Below, piece after piece: positions 19,350 to 27,842 of a DNA stretch of 64,000 bases. The DNA comes from Afipia sp. Lineage in GTDB: Bacteria > Pseudomonadota > Alphaproteobacteria > Rhizobiales > Xanthobacteraceae. The position numbers and the translations under genes are program-made. The stretch lies in the NCBI GenBank assembly GCA_024707075.1, contig JANQAK010000001.1, positions 124,001-188,000 on the forward strand, given 5' to 3'. Within the stretch, counting starts at the first letter, position 1. Each line of letters starts with the position of its first letter. The notes below the pieces were generated by a model, which had not been told where the DNA came from, ran no database searches, and saw nothing but the letters and a program-made list of their open reading frames with translations.

Positions 19350-20291
19350 ATGGAATTCGTCCTTTTCACGTTAATGAATGGCGTGAGCTACGGACTTCTG
19401 CTCTTCATGCTCTCTTCCGGACTAACGCTTATCTTCAGCATGATGGGTGTACTAAATTTTGCCCATGCAAGCTTTTACATGCTGGGCGCCTATTTCGCTT
19501 ATTCGATCAGCCTGACTTTGAATTTTTGGGTAGCCCTGGTGGGTGCGCCCCTGATTGTTGCGTGCATCGGAGCTGCGGTCGAACGTCACGGCCTGCGTCA
19601 CATCCACAAATACGGTCATGCTGCAGAGCTATTGTTTACCTTTGGCCTGTCTTACATCGTAGTCGAGCTGGTCCAGGTTACGTGGGGAAGAGCTACTGTC
19701 AGGTATTCGATACCGGCCGAACTGGATGGCCCGTTATTCACCCTGTTCGGGACTTCCTTTCCGATTTATCGCGGTTTCATGATGCTCGTTGCGATCTTCA
19801 TGATGTTATCGATTTATCTTACACTGACCCGAACACGCATCGGTCTCGTCATTCAGGCCGCCCTAACTCACCCCAGTATGGTCGAAGCGCTCGGACATAA
19901 CGTCCCGCGCGTATTCACACTGGTATTCGCGGGAGGCTGCGGATTGGCCGCACTCGCGGGCGTGATCGGCGGCAACGCTTTCGTAACTGAACCTGGCATG
20001 GCTGCCACCGTCGGCAGCATTATTTTCGTCGTTGTCGTCGTTGGCGGATTGGGATCTCTCGCCGGCGCGCTGATCGCCTCACTTCTGATCGGGATGATTC
20101 AAACCTTCGCGGTGTCGCTAGACTATTCGGTCGTTAGCGTTCTAGCTTCTCTGGGCTTCGATGGGACCGCACTACGCGGCTCGGTTCTGCGTATAACGAT
20201 CGCGCAGATGGCGCCGATGTTGCCATATATTCTGCTGGTGCTGGTTCTGATTTTCCGTCCCAAAGGCTTGATGGGTACGAGGGAAGGATGA
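19350..20291 (+). CDS. livH: Branched-chain-type ABC transporter permease (LivH family)
   Basis: 313 residues with about eight membrane helices. Diagnostic N-terminus: LMNGVSYGLLLFMLSSGLTLIFSMMGVLNFAHASFYMLGAYFAY. The EAA-like cytoplasmic loop region is ALTHPSMVEALGHNVPRVFTLVFAGGCGLAALAGVIGG. It ends RPKGLMGTREG, the usual LivH tail. GAAGGAGT is placed just before ATG 19350. The stop overlaps the next permease start (20288-20291, ATGA), so LivH and LivM homologues are translationally coupled. It forms half of the inner-membrane pore for the solute bound by the protein encoded at 18000. Confidence 0.92.
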   Translation: MEFVLFTLMNGVSYGLLLFMLSSGLTLIFSMMGVLNFAHASFYMLGAYFAYSISLTLNFWVALVGAPLIVACIGAAVERHGLRHIHKYGHAAELLFTFGLSYIVVELVQVTWGRATVRYSIPAELDGPLFTLFGTSFPIYRGFMMLVAIFMMLSIYLTLTRTRIGLVIQAALTHPSMVEALGHNVPRVFTLVFAGGCGLAALAGVIGGNAFVTEPGMAATVGSIIFVVVVVGGLGSLAGALIASLLIGMIQTFAVSLDYSVVSVLASLGFDGTALRGSVLRITIAQMAPMLPYILLVLVLIFRPKGLMGTREG

Positions 20292-21601
20292 ATCTAACAG
20301 CTGCCCATCCCTCGGAAACCGCCGCCGCGATACGACAGACAAGGCTAAAGCATTTATCGCCTTGGCTTCTGTTCGCGTCCGGCCTGATCGTCGCTCCCCT
20401 CATCCTCAGCGATGGAGCATCGCTGTCCATGCTGTGCCAACTCGGAACGATGATGCTGTTGGGACTTTCCTTTAACATGCTGTTTGGCCAAAGCGGAATG
20501 CTGTCGTTCGGTCACGCTGTCTATTCCGGACTCGGTGCCTACTTCGCCGCGCACGTTATTAAGTTGGCGGGCGCTGGTCTGATTCCAGTCCCGATCTCAC
20601 TCGTACCTCTGTTGGGAGGACTCGCGGGTATGTTCTTTGGGGTAGTTCTTGGATATGTAACTACCAAAAAATCCGGCACCATCTTTGCGATGATTACGCT
20701 GGGAATCGGTGAGTTGATATCCGCATGCGCGTTGATGATGCCTGAATTCTTCGGAGGCGAAGGGGGCGTCTCATTCAACCGAGTCATCGGCCAGCCGTTT
20801 TATGGGCTAAGCTTCGGGCCACAAATTCAAGTATATTATCTGATCGCGGCGTGGCTGTTCGTCTGCACACTGGCCATTTATGTCTTCACGCTGACTCCGC
20901 TGGGGCGAATGACAAATGCCGTAAGAGATAATCCTGAACGCGCCGAATTTATCGGCTATGATACCCAGCGCGTGAGATACCTGACGTTCATACTGTCATC
21001 TTTCTTTGCAGGCATCGCCGGAGCGCTGGGGGCGATTAATTTTGAGATCGTGACGGCCGAGAATGTAAGCTCTGCTCGTTCTGGCGCAATATTGCTGTTC
21101 ACCTTCATCGGAGGCGTGGATCATTTCTTCGGGCCGCTAATCGGAGCGGCCTTCGGTGTGTTCTTCACAGAACTTCTTTCAAACTACACGCGCGCGTGGC
21201 AGCTTTATCTCGGCATCTTCTTTATCCTGATCGTGATGTATGCCCCCGGCGGAATTTCTAGTCTGCTCGTCAGGGGCCTGCGCCCGAAGGCGCTGAGGAA
21301 AGCAGCCTCCCAATGGCCGCTGCTGCTCGCAATCGGCGTAAGCGCTTCGCTGGTTGTCCTTGGCACCGTGTCGCTCATCGAAATGCTCTTTCATCATAAC
21401 CTGGAATTCGCATCTGGTCCGACTCTTCGGCTTTTCGGCATTTCCGTCGATACGTCACAAAGCATGAGCTATCTCCTGATAGGATTTCTCGTTTTTGTCA
21501 GTGGATGTGTGCTGCGCTGGGGGTGGATCGCATTTCAGGGCGCCGCAGACGAAAAGCATGCAGATATCTTACTGAATCCGATCCGGAAGCCTAGATCGTG
21601 A
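20288..21601 (+). CDS. livM: Branched-chain-type ABC transporter permease (LivM family)
   Basis: 437 residues, longer than the roughly 330 of a basic LivM because of a C-terminal extension with two further hydrophobic segments (QWPLLLAIGVSASLVVLGTVSLIEML and MSYLLIGFLVFVSGCVLRW). The core has LGLSFNMLFGQSGMLSFGHAVYSGLGAYFAAH, the family signature, plus TKKSGTIFAMITLGIGELI and RAEFIGYDTQRVRYLTFILSSFFAGIAGALG. It overlaps livH by four bases and livG by four bases (ATG/GTGA pattern at 21598). It pairs with LivH to form the channel. Confidence 0.92.
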   Translation: MNLTAAHPSETAAAIRQTRLKHLSPWLLFASGLIVAPLILSDGASLSMLCQLGTMMLLGLSFNMLFGQSGMLSFGHAVYSGLGAYFAAHVIKLAGAGLIPVPISLVPLLGGLAGMFFGVVLGYVTTKKSGTIFAMITLGIGELISACALMMPEFFGGEGGVSFNRVIGQPFYGLSFGPQIQVYYLIAAWLFVCTLAIYVFTLTPLGRMTNAVRDNPERAEFIGYDTQRVRYLTFILSSFFAGIAGALGAINFEIVTAENVSSARSGAILLFTFIGGVDHFFGPLIGAAFGVFFTELLSNYTRAWQLYLGIFFILIVMYAPGGISSLLVRGLRPKALRKAASQWPLLLAIGVSASLVVLGTVSLIEMLFHHNLEFASGPTLRLFGISVDTSQSMSYLLIGFLVFVSGCVLRWGWIAFQGAADEKHADILLNPIRKPRS

Positions 21602-22356
21602 GCGGATGTACGCTTGAACTGAAGGGCGTTCGCAAGAGTTTCGGCAGCACCGAAATTATTCGCGACGTCAATCTCCGTGTCGGCAAAGGGGAACGCTGCG
21701 CAGTCATCGGCCCGAACGGCGCGGGGAAATCCACCCTCTTCAATCTCATCACTGGCCGCTTTCCTGCGAGTTCAGGTGAGATTCTTCTGAACGGCTCCAA
21801 TATCGTGGGGTTGAAACCGTTCGAGATCTATCGTCGAGGATTGTCCCGTGGATTTCAGATCACAAACGTGTTCTATCGGCTGTCTGTTTATGAAAACCTT
21901 CGCTGCTCGGTGCTTTGGTCATTGGGCTACCGGTACTCTTTCTGGCAAAGATTGAATAATCTCAAGGACGTCGGAGAGCGCGCAGATGCCGTGCTTGAGC
22001 AGATCGGACTGAGAGACCGGCGAGAGATTCCGGCTGGATTGCTGACATATGCCGAACAACGCGCGCTGGAAATAGGCATTGCTATCGCAAGCGACGCCGC
22101 TGTTGTGCTTCTTGACGAACCGACGGCGGGAATGAGCCGATCCGAAACCGACGCCGCCGTCGAGATGATTCACAGAGTGACCAAGGGCAAGACTCTCTTG
22201 GTCGTCGAGCACGATATGAGCGTTGTTTTTGCGCTGGCTGATAAAGTCGCAGTACTGGTTTACGGCGAAGTCATCGCATTCGGCACGCCGAGTGAAATCC
22301 GAAATAACCCGCGTGTGCAAACCGCCTATCTCGGCGTACCTACGCTAGCGGAATAG
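21598..22356 (+). CDS. livG: Branched-chain-type ABC transporter ATP-binding protein (LivG family)
   Basis: 252 residues. Walker A GPNGAGKST at about 39-47, Q-loop region RGFQITNVFYRLSVYENL typical of LivG, signature LLTYAEQRALEIGIAI, Walker B VVLLDEPTAGMS, and the H-switch VVEHDMSVVFALADKVAVL. It starts at GTG 21598, overlapping the livM stop. The partner ATPase LivF that normally follows is absent; the next recognisable sequence is an ISL3 transposase remnant. Either LivG forms a homodimer, LivF is supplied elsewhere, or the operon was truncated by the IS. Confidence 0.92.
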   Translation: MSGCTLELKGVRKSFGSTEIIRDVNLRVGKGERCAVIGPNGAGKSTLFNLITGRFPASSGEILLNGSNIVGLKPFEIYRRGLSRGFQITNVFYRLSVYENLRCSVLWSLGYRYSFWQRLNNLKDVGERADAVLEQIGLRDRREIPAGLLTYAEQRALEIGIAIASDAAVVLLDEPTAGMSRSETDAAVEMIHRVTKGKTLLVVEHDMSVVFALADKVAVLVYGEVIAFGTPSEIRNNPRVQTAYLGVPTLAE

Positions 22357-22374
22357 AATTGATGGGCCAGTTGC

Positions 22375-22560
22375 TCACATTCAAAGGCGAGATAGCTAGC
22401 TCTTGCTGCGGCCAAGGCGCTACCACACGCCACCCAGGTCGCTGGCATCTCATGGAGAATGCCAGCCGGGCGTTTCTCGACGCGGTTCGCAAATCCACGC
22501 GACAGGTCCGTACCGCAGTCGGCACCGCCACGGGAATTGCCCTGTGCTCTGTTGAACTTG
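22375..22560 (+). pseudogene. ISL3-family transposase internal remnant
   Basis: Plus-strand frames give LAAAKALPHATQVA and then, after a small frame change, RWHLMENASRAFLDAVRKS, which is the DDE-domain region of ISL3 transposases (ADRWHLMENAS). Only about 60 residues survive, with no ends visible. It begins almost immediately after livG, in the place where livF would be expected. Confidence 0.6.
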
Positions 22561-22689
22561 TGAAGCGGTCGTTGCCGTGAATGACGTTAAGCGGCCTTCG
22601 CAGTTTGGACAAGAGCGCGATTGTTGGTTTCCTTTTCATAATAAGCGGCAAGCGCGATCCGCAAGGCAGGAAGTTGCTTGTAGGCTTTG

Positions 22690-22697
22690 AGCCTGCG
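22690..22697. repeat. 8-bp target-site duplication of IS66 (left copy)
   Basis: AGCCTGCG occurs here and again at 25178-25185, exactly flanking the IS66 ends. Eight-base duplications are characteristic of the IS66 family. Confidence 0.85.
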
Positions 22698-22774
22698 GTA
22701 CGCATACGACGAAGACCGCCTGATTGACGCATGCGCGCGGGCACGGCGGGCTCTATGATGGCGTTGCGTGAAGG

Positions 22775-24343
22775 TCAGGCGGCCTGCTGATCGGCGGGCT
22801 CGTCGGCTTGGCGCAGGAGCTTCCATTCCCAAGGCAGCAGTTCGTGCAGGCGCGAAGCGGGAAGATCGGCGATACGGGCGAGGACGTCGGCGAGCCAGGC
22901 CTTGGGATCGACGTCGTTGAGGCGACAGGTCGTGATCATCGTCAGCATGATGGCGGCACGGTCGGCGCCACGCTGGCTGCCGGCGAAGGTCCAGTTGCGC
23001 CTTCCCAATGCGATGCCCCTCAATGCGCGCTCAGCACAATTGTTGGTCAAGCAGATCCTGCCATCGTCGAGGAAGCGGGCGAAGTCGTCCCAGCGCCTGA
23101 GCATGTAGTTGATCGGCTTCAGGACCTCGGAGGAGCGCGAGAGGTTTTCGCGCTCACGCAGCAACCAGCCATGCAGGTCCTCGAGAAGCGGCTTGCTCTT
23201 TTCCTGGCGCACGGCGCGCCGCTCGTCGGCGCCGCGGCCGTTGATGGCGCGCTCGATCTCGAACAACGCATCGAGGCGTCTGACCGCCTCCAGCGCGATC
23301 GGCGAGACCGGTTTGCCCTTCTTACCTTCCCGAGCATTTTTCTCGATGTCAGCCAGCTCGAAGAAGCCCCGCCGCGCATGGGCAAAGCAAAACGCAGGCG
23401 TAATCGGCAGCACCTTCTTCTGCGGGTCGAACAGCGGCTCAAAGCCGTTGTAGCAATCGGCTTGCAGGATACCGGCGAAGGGCCGGTCATCCCGCACATA
23501 AGTCCAGATCCGCCCGGTCGTGCACTTGCCCTTCGCCAGGATACGGATGGTGGTGTCATCGCCATGAAGGCGCTCGGCAGCGAGCACATGGCGTTCGATC
23601 AAGTGGAAGAGCGGCATGACGGCGAAGGTCCCGTGGCCGACCTGGTCGGCCAGCGTCGACAACGGCAGGTCGATCCCCTCGCACTTGAAGCGCACACTCT
23701 GGCGGTTGAGCGGGATATGCATACCGAACTTGTCGAACAGGATCGTCGCCAGCAATTGTGGGCCGATGAAGCCGCGCGGCGTGGCATGGAACGGCGCGGG
23801 CGGCTGGCTGATCTTCTCGCAATCGCGGCAGGTGAACTTCTCGCGTACCGTCTCGATCAGCTTGAAGCGGCGCGGGATCTCCTCCAGCGTCTTGGTCACA
23901 TCCTCACCGATCTTCGCCAGCCGCGATCCACCGCAGCAGGCACAGGTCGTTGGAGCCTCAATGACGACGCGCTCGCGTTCGATGTCATCCGGCCATGGCT
24001 TGCGCACCGGCCGCTTGCGCATGAAGGGGCGGACGTTCTGTGTCTTCGCTGCCGCGGCCTGCGCGGCAAGCTCATCCTCGCTCGCCGTGGTGACGAGTTC
24101 TTCGAGCTCCAACTCCAACTGCTCGATCAGCCGTGCCGTGCGCTCGGAGCGCTGCCCATACAGTTCGCGTTTGAGCTTCTCGATCCACAGCTCGAGATGC
24201 GCGATCAACGCCTCGTTGTCCGACAACTGCGCCTGCACGCTGGCAGCTACCGCCTCGGCCTGTAGTCGCGCCTCACGTTCGGTCTGCAGCGCCGCCAGGG
24301 CACTCACAAGGTCCGAAGGAAGATCGTCCGGTTTCAACGTCAC
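22775..24343 (-). CDS. tnpC: IS66 family transposase TnpC
   Basis: 522 residues, full length. N-terminal leucine-rich coiled coil (ALQTEREARLQAEAVAAS, LEQLELELEELVT), zinc-binding CACCGGSRL and FTCRDCEKI, then the DDE domain: LHGDDTTIRIL, LQADCYNGFEPLF, CFAHARRGFFELADIEKN, and LTNNCAERALRGIALGRRNWTFAGSQRGADRAA with the final catalytic Glu. It ends with the typical RLHELLPWEWKLL tail. It is the only gene in the first IS66 that carries the catalytic core. An apparent 485-residue ORF on the opposite strand is its shadow. Confidence 0.95.
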   Translation of the reverse strand: MTLKPDDLPSDLVSALAALQTEREARLQAEAVAASVQAQLSDNEALIAHLELWIEKLKRELYGQRSERTARLIEQLELELEELVTTASEDELAAQAAAAKTQNVRPFMRKRPVRKPWPDDIERERVVIEAPTTCACCGGSRLAKIGEDVTKTLEEIPRRFKLIETVREKFTCRDCEKISQPPAPFHATPRGFIGPQLLATILFDKFGMHIPLNRQSVRFKCEGIDLPLSTLADQVGHGTFAVMPLFHLIERHVLAAERLHGDDTTIRILAKGKCTTGRIWTYVRDDRPFAGILQADCYNGFEPLFDPQKKVLPITPAFCFAHARRGFFELADIEKNAREGKKGKPVSPIALEAVRRLDALFEIERAINGRGADERRAVRQEKSKPLLEDLHGWLLRERENLSRSSEVLKPINYMLRRWDDFARFLDDGRICLTNNCAERALRGIALGRRNWTFAGSQRGADRAAIMLTMITTCRLNDVDPKAWLADVLARIADLPASRLHELLPWEWKLLRQADEPADQQAA

Positions 24344-24385
24344 GAAGCCAGTGAATCAGATTTGCTCGTGGCTTCAAAACAAAAG

Positions 24386-24730
24386 CTATCCAACTCGCGT
24401 TGGACGCCACGTTTCTTGAGGATTGCGCCAGTCGATCCCGGACAACAGGTAGGAAAGCTGCGCCGGAGAGATCGTCACTGCTTCACCGGCAACCGAAGGC
24501 CAGAGAATCGTCCTCTCGAGTCTTTTTGTAAACAGGCATGCTCCCTGGCCATCATGCCAAATCGCCTTCAAAAGATCGCCTCTGCGCCCGCGAAAGCAGA
24601 ACAAATGACCGCCAAGAGGATCCCGGTTCAGGATCTCCTGCACCTGCAAAGCCAGCGACGGGAAGCCGCGACGCATGTCCGTGTAGCCCGTCGCAAGCCA
24701 AACCCGGGCACCAGTCGGGATTGGAATCAT
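24386..24730 (-). CDS. tnpB: IS66 family accessory protein TnpB
   Basis: 114 residues: IPTGARVWLATGYTDMRRGF, LQVQEILNRDPLGGHLFCFRGRRGDLLKAIWHDGQG and FTKRLERTILWP are the defining IS66 Orf2 (PF05717) motifs. Needed for IS66 transposition, exact role unsettled. The start at 24730 overlaps the tnpA stop by four bases. Confidence 0.95.
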   Translation of the reverse strand: MIPIPTGARVWLATGYTDMRRGFPSLALQVQEILNRDPLGGHLFCFRGRRGDLLKAIWHDGQGACLFTKRLERTILWPSVAGEAVTISPAQLSYLLSGIDWRNPQETWRPTRVG

Positions 24731-25125
24731 CGCAGAGTCTCCAGCCCTCGCACGATCCGCAGCAGCGCCGCCACGTCAACACCGCGATCAACGATGATCC
24801 GCCGTCCGTTCCTACTCACGATCTCAATCCGACCGGAATTTCGTGCAGCACACTCACCAGGAGATGTCGTCTCCGGCTCCACAAGCACGGGCACAAACCC
24901 GACGGCGTCGGACGCTCCAAGCCGCCCCTCGCGAAACGCCTTGCGCCAGGAAAACAACAGTTGGTTGGAAATCCCGTTTCGCCGCGCTGTCGCCGAGGCC
25001 TGCCGTGGGCTGGAATGGCTCTCCTCCACAATCCGGAGCTTCGCTTCGTTCGTCCACCGACGTCGCCGGCCGGTGTTGACTACTTCCAGGCCGATGACCT
25101 GATGATTGTCCTTATGCATATCCAT
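24727..25125 (-). CDS. tnpA: IS66 family accessory protein TnpA
   Basis: 132 residues with a helix-turn-helix of the transposase_8 kind: RRRRWTNEAKLRIVEESHSS, PRQASATARRNGISNQLLFSWRKAFREG. It ends with RIEIVSRNGRRIIVDRGVDVAALLRIVRGLETL, as in other IS66 Orf1 proteins. First gene of the IS66 operon, about 50 bases inside the right end at 25177. Confidence 0.92.
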   Translation of the reverse strand: MDMHKDNHQVIGLEVVNTGRRRRWTNEAKLRIVEESHSSPRQASATARRNGISNQLLFSWRKAFREGRLGASDAVGFVPVLVEPETTSPGECAARNSGRIEIVSRNGRRIIVDRGVDVAALLRIVRGLETLR

Positions 25126-25929
25126 AAGGTCAATCAGCTACGCCTGCTTCGCAAGGCGGCCTTCCTCGGAGGCGTACAGCCTGCGAAAGCCTTTCTTGGC
25201 TTCATTCATGGCCGCAGCGGTCCAGCGCAAAGCCATCGAAGACGAACTCCAGCGCTTCACATTACGGGTGACGCGACGCACGGTCCCCATCATATTTCGA
25301 TGATGTTGGTGCAGGCCAGCGAGCGCCGCAGTTGCGCCGGAAGACGGAGCCTGCTGACCGTGAGGATTTCATCCAATCCCCGAGGATGCTTTTTGAGACG
25401 CCAGGGGCGTCGCGCTCCAGGCACTGGGCGAGATTGCGGATCAGGTTCTCCGCTTTCGCCGCATCGTCGAGTTCCCAGGCTTGGCGCAACGCTCGCCGGA
25501 CCGAAGCATGCAGAGCGGGAGATAGACGCTCCATGATGTTCCGGGCCTTGTGGATCTGGCAGCGCTGGATCGGCGTGTGGCGCCCGAAGCTACGCCGGAT
25601 CGCCTTGGCGAGCGCCTTCGAGCCGTCGATGATAAACAAACGCGGCACCGCTGGATCGAGGCCCCGCTCGATCAGGTCGTCGATCAATGCCTGCACCACA
25701 GCACTGTGCTCGGTTGCCCCCTCCATCAGCCCAAGCGGGTGCTTGAAGCCCTCGCTATCGATCCCGAGCGCCGCCACCAGCACGAGATGCTCACCGATGT
25801 GGATGCCGATCTGCACCACCATGATGTCGAGGCCGGCAGATCCGCACCCATCCATTCCTTCATGCGCGCAGCCGACAACGCCACGAAGTGCCGCGAAGCC
25901 GCCGACTTCGATATGCCGGCCCCGGCCGG

Positions 25930-26378
25930 CGCGGGAACATCGCCCTCGGGAACGATCGCGTTTGTCGTAGGCATATTGATGATTGCAGGCGGATTCGTCT
26001 ACATTGTGCTGTACTTCCGTGGTCGGACATGGCGTCATTTTCTGATCTGGCTACTGGGCGGTGTTCTCTATGCCCTCGCCGGGGCGTTTGTGATTTCTGC
26101 CCCCATTTTAGCCTCTGCGTTACTCACATTGATGTTCGCGTTTGTCTTGATGGCGTCAGGCGCTGCGCGAATCTGGCTCGGCTGGGCTGCTCGTTCAGAA
26201 AGCGGATGGGACTGGCTCATTGCAGCGGGTTTGGTTACGCTCGCCGCGGGAATTTTTCGTCGTTGCCAGTTGGCCGATCGGCGCTCTTTGGGTGATCCGA
26301 ATGGTTCTCGCGGTGGACCTGTTGTTCCAAGGGTTGGGCTATATCTCCTTCGGTCTGGCACTCTGCGGGAGGTCATAA
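25930..26378 (+). pseudogene. HdeD/DUF308-like membrane protein, N-terminally truncated and frameshifted
   Basis: About 150 residues of hydrophobic helices: TIAFVVGILMIAGGFVYIVL, LLGGVLYALAGAFVISAPIL, LLTLMFAFVLMASGAARIWLG, WLIAAGLVTLAAGIF, then in the next frame VASWPIGALWVIRMVLAVDLLFQGLGYISFGLALCGRS. One T too many in T5 26253-26257 explains the break. HdeD proteins are about 190 residues; the first helices are lost at the junction with the IS256 remnant near 25925. HdeD-like proteins are associated with acid/stress tolerance. No start codon of its own. Confidence 0.7.
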
Positions 26379-26400
26379 GTTGGGTTGCTACTGCCAAGAG

Positions 26401-27613
26401 ATGCCGGATATGGATAAGCTAAGCAGTTTCCATCTAGACGGGCATTCCTTCCCGTCTGAGGAGTTGAAGCATTTTTGGCATCGCAAGGGTGCCTTTTTCT
26501 ATGTGCGGCTTGCCGTTCTTATAATCGGCTTTATGCAGGCGGGCTGCACTGTCCGCCCGGGACCGGAGGTGTTGAACCCGGTAGCGAGATCCGCGCCGGG
26601 CGCGAGACTGGTCACGGTCTATGTTGCGACAACGACCGCTCGCGAAATCCCCAATAGCAACGTCTTTGCTAACGGTCGCGCGCGAGGTTTAAATTATGCG
26701 GAGTTCAGAGATCTCGATTCCGCCAGGGCATCAGCCGGGCAACATTGAATGGCCAACGGGAACTCCAGATCCCGCTGTTAGTTTTACAACGGTGCATCAG
26801 AGTATTTTGGATAAGCAAACCTTTGAACAGCGGATCGCATCTCGAGAAAGTGTTTCGAGCCCCTCGAAAGCCGGCATTTTCGTTCACGGCTTTAACACAA
26901 ACTTCCAGGAGGCGCTTTACCGCCTCGCGCAAATGACAGCCGACGCCGATGTTGATGGCATGCCTATCCTGTTTGCTTGGCCATCAGAGGCAAAGACGAC
27001 CGGGTATGTTGCGGACAAAGAATCTGTCACCTATTCTCGTGATAGGCTGACTGAACTCCTGATGATGCTTTCGCGGAAACAATCCGGTAAAAGGATCAGC
27101 TTGATCGGACACAGCATGGGCGCGTGGTTGACGGTGGAAGCGTTGCGCCAGCTTCGCTTGGCTCACAATGATGCCACGATCAATCGTCTGAATGTTGTGC
27201 TCGCTGCTCCGGACATCGACGTCGACGTATTTAGCTCGCAGATGGACGTGATTGGTCCGCTCTCTCCGCCCATGACAGTGCTTGTCTCGCGGGATGACAT
27301 CGCCTTGAGCATATCCAGCAAAATTGGGGGCGAGCGACCCAGGTTGGGTATGCTCAATGTCGATGATCCGAGAGTTCAGGAAGCGGCCTTCAGAGCAAAT
27401 CTGCAAATTATCGACATCTCCTCTTTGAAAGCGTCCGACGGGCTCAATCATGACCGCTTTGTGAGTCTTGCCACGCTCTATGGACGTCTGGCAGTTGGAT
27501 CTAATCGTCCAGGTCAGGATATGCGCCGTGCCGGCGCTTTTGTCTTCAACACCGTAGGCACAACGCTTGCTACCCCTTTCAGCCTGGTCGGAAGCGCTGT
27601 CGCTGGTGAATGA
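26401..27613 (+). CDS. Alpha/beta hydrolase (DUF900) lipoprotein, frameshifted
   Basis: Two overlapping frames (to 26748 and from 26696) join at LNYAEF | EISIPPGHQPGNIEWP if one base is removed near 26703. The N-terminal part has a membrane segment and a lipobox-like end, RLAVLIIGFMQAGC at about residue 50. The C-terminal part has VFVHGFNTNFQEALYRLAQM, the nucleophile elbow LIGHSMGAW (Ser), and VVLAAPDIDVDVF, characteristic of the DUF900 hydrolase family. About 403 residues when joined. The function is unknown, probably an envelope esterase. It directly follows the hdeD remnant, so both likely belonged to one stress locus. Confidence 0.75.
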
Positions 27614-27689
27614 GGTGCGGTCTCAAACAGAAAATGGATGTCAGTTCGGTTAGGAGATCGAAATGTTGAGGCTCCTTATGACCGTTGTT

Positions 27690-27842
27690 CTACGCTTACG
27701 AATGATCTGTTCCGGGCCAGGCTGGACCAGATCATCAACCTGAAGCACGAGTTGGTTCTGCTTGCCGGCAAGATCGATTGGGACTGGATCGACGCAGAGA
27801 TCGCGCCGCTCTACAGCGAGAACGGCCAACCCCGTGTGTGTA
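27690..27842 (+). pseudogene. IS5-type transposase N-terminal remnant
   Basis: The frame reads LTNDLFRARLDQIINLKHEL, VLLAGKIDWDWIDAEIAPLY and SENGQPR, the start of an IS5-family (IS903/IS5-like) transposase. It breaks off where the next IS remnant ends at about 27843. Confidence 0.7.

Larger units (their letters stand above)
22698..25177 (-). mobile_element. Complete IS66-family element (2480 bp)
   Basis: The ends are defined by imperfect inverted repeats, GTACGCATACGACGAAGACC at 22698 and the complement of GTACGCCTCCGAGGAAGGCC ending at 25177. They are bracketed by an 8-bp direct repeat AGCCTGCG. The element contains tnpA, tnpB and tnpC in the normal order on the minus strand, all intact. 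It has inserted into the C-terminal coding region of an IS256 transposase. Intact genes, ends and duplication mean this insertion is recent relative to its surroundings. Confidence 0.88.
22587..25925 (-). pseudogene. IS256-family (mutator) transposase remnant, split by IS66
   Basis: The 5' part on the minus strand is at 25925-25178: KSAASRHFVALSAARMKEWM, IGIHIGEHLVLVAALGIDSEG, KHPLGLMEGATEHSAVVQAL, LFIIDGSKALAKAIR, QRCQIHKARNIMERL, and after frameshifts ALRWTAAAMNEAKKGFRRL. The 3' part is at 22697-22587: YRRLKAYKQLPALRIALAAYYEK and ETNNRALVQTAKAA then stop. The two halves join when the IS66 element and one 8-bp target copy are removed. Residues before KSAAS are missing, and the Asp before GIHIGEH is lost, so the gene is dead. 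The 5' end is replaced by a truncated hdeD-like gene. Confidence 0.8.

Noticed and set aside
22359..22580. A 73-codon ORF right after livG considered as the missing livF
   Set aside because: No Walker A or ABC features; the WHLMENASRAFLDAVRKS stretch fits an ISL3 transposase.
22808..24265. 485-codon open frame on the plus strand
   Set aside because: Exact antisense shadow of the intact IS66 TnpC; composition is that of reversed high-GC coding DNA and there is no family resemblance.
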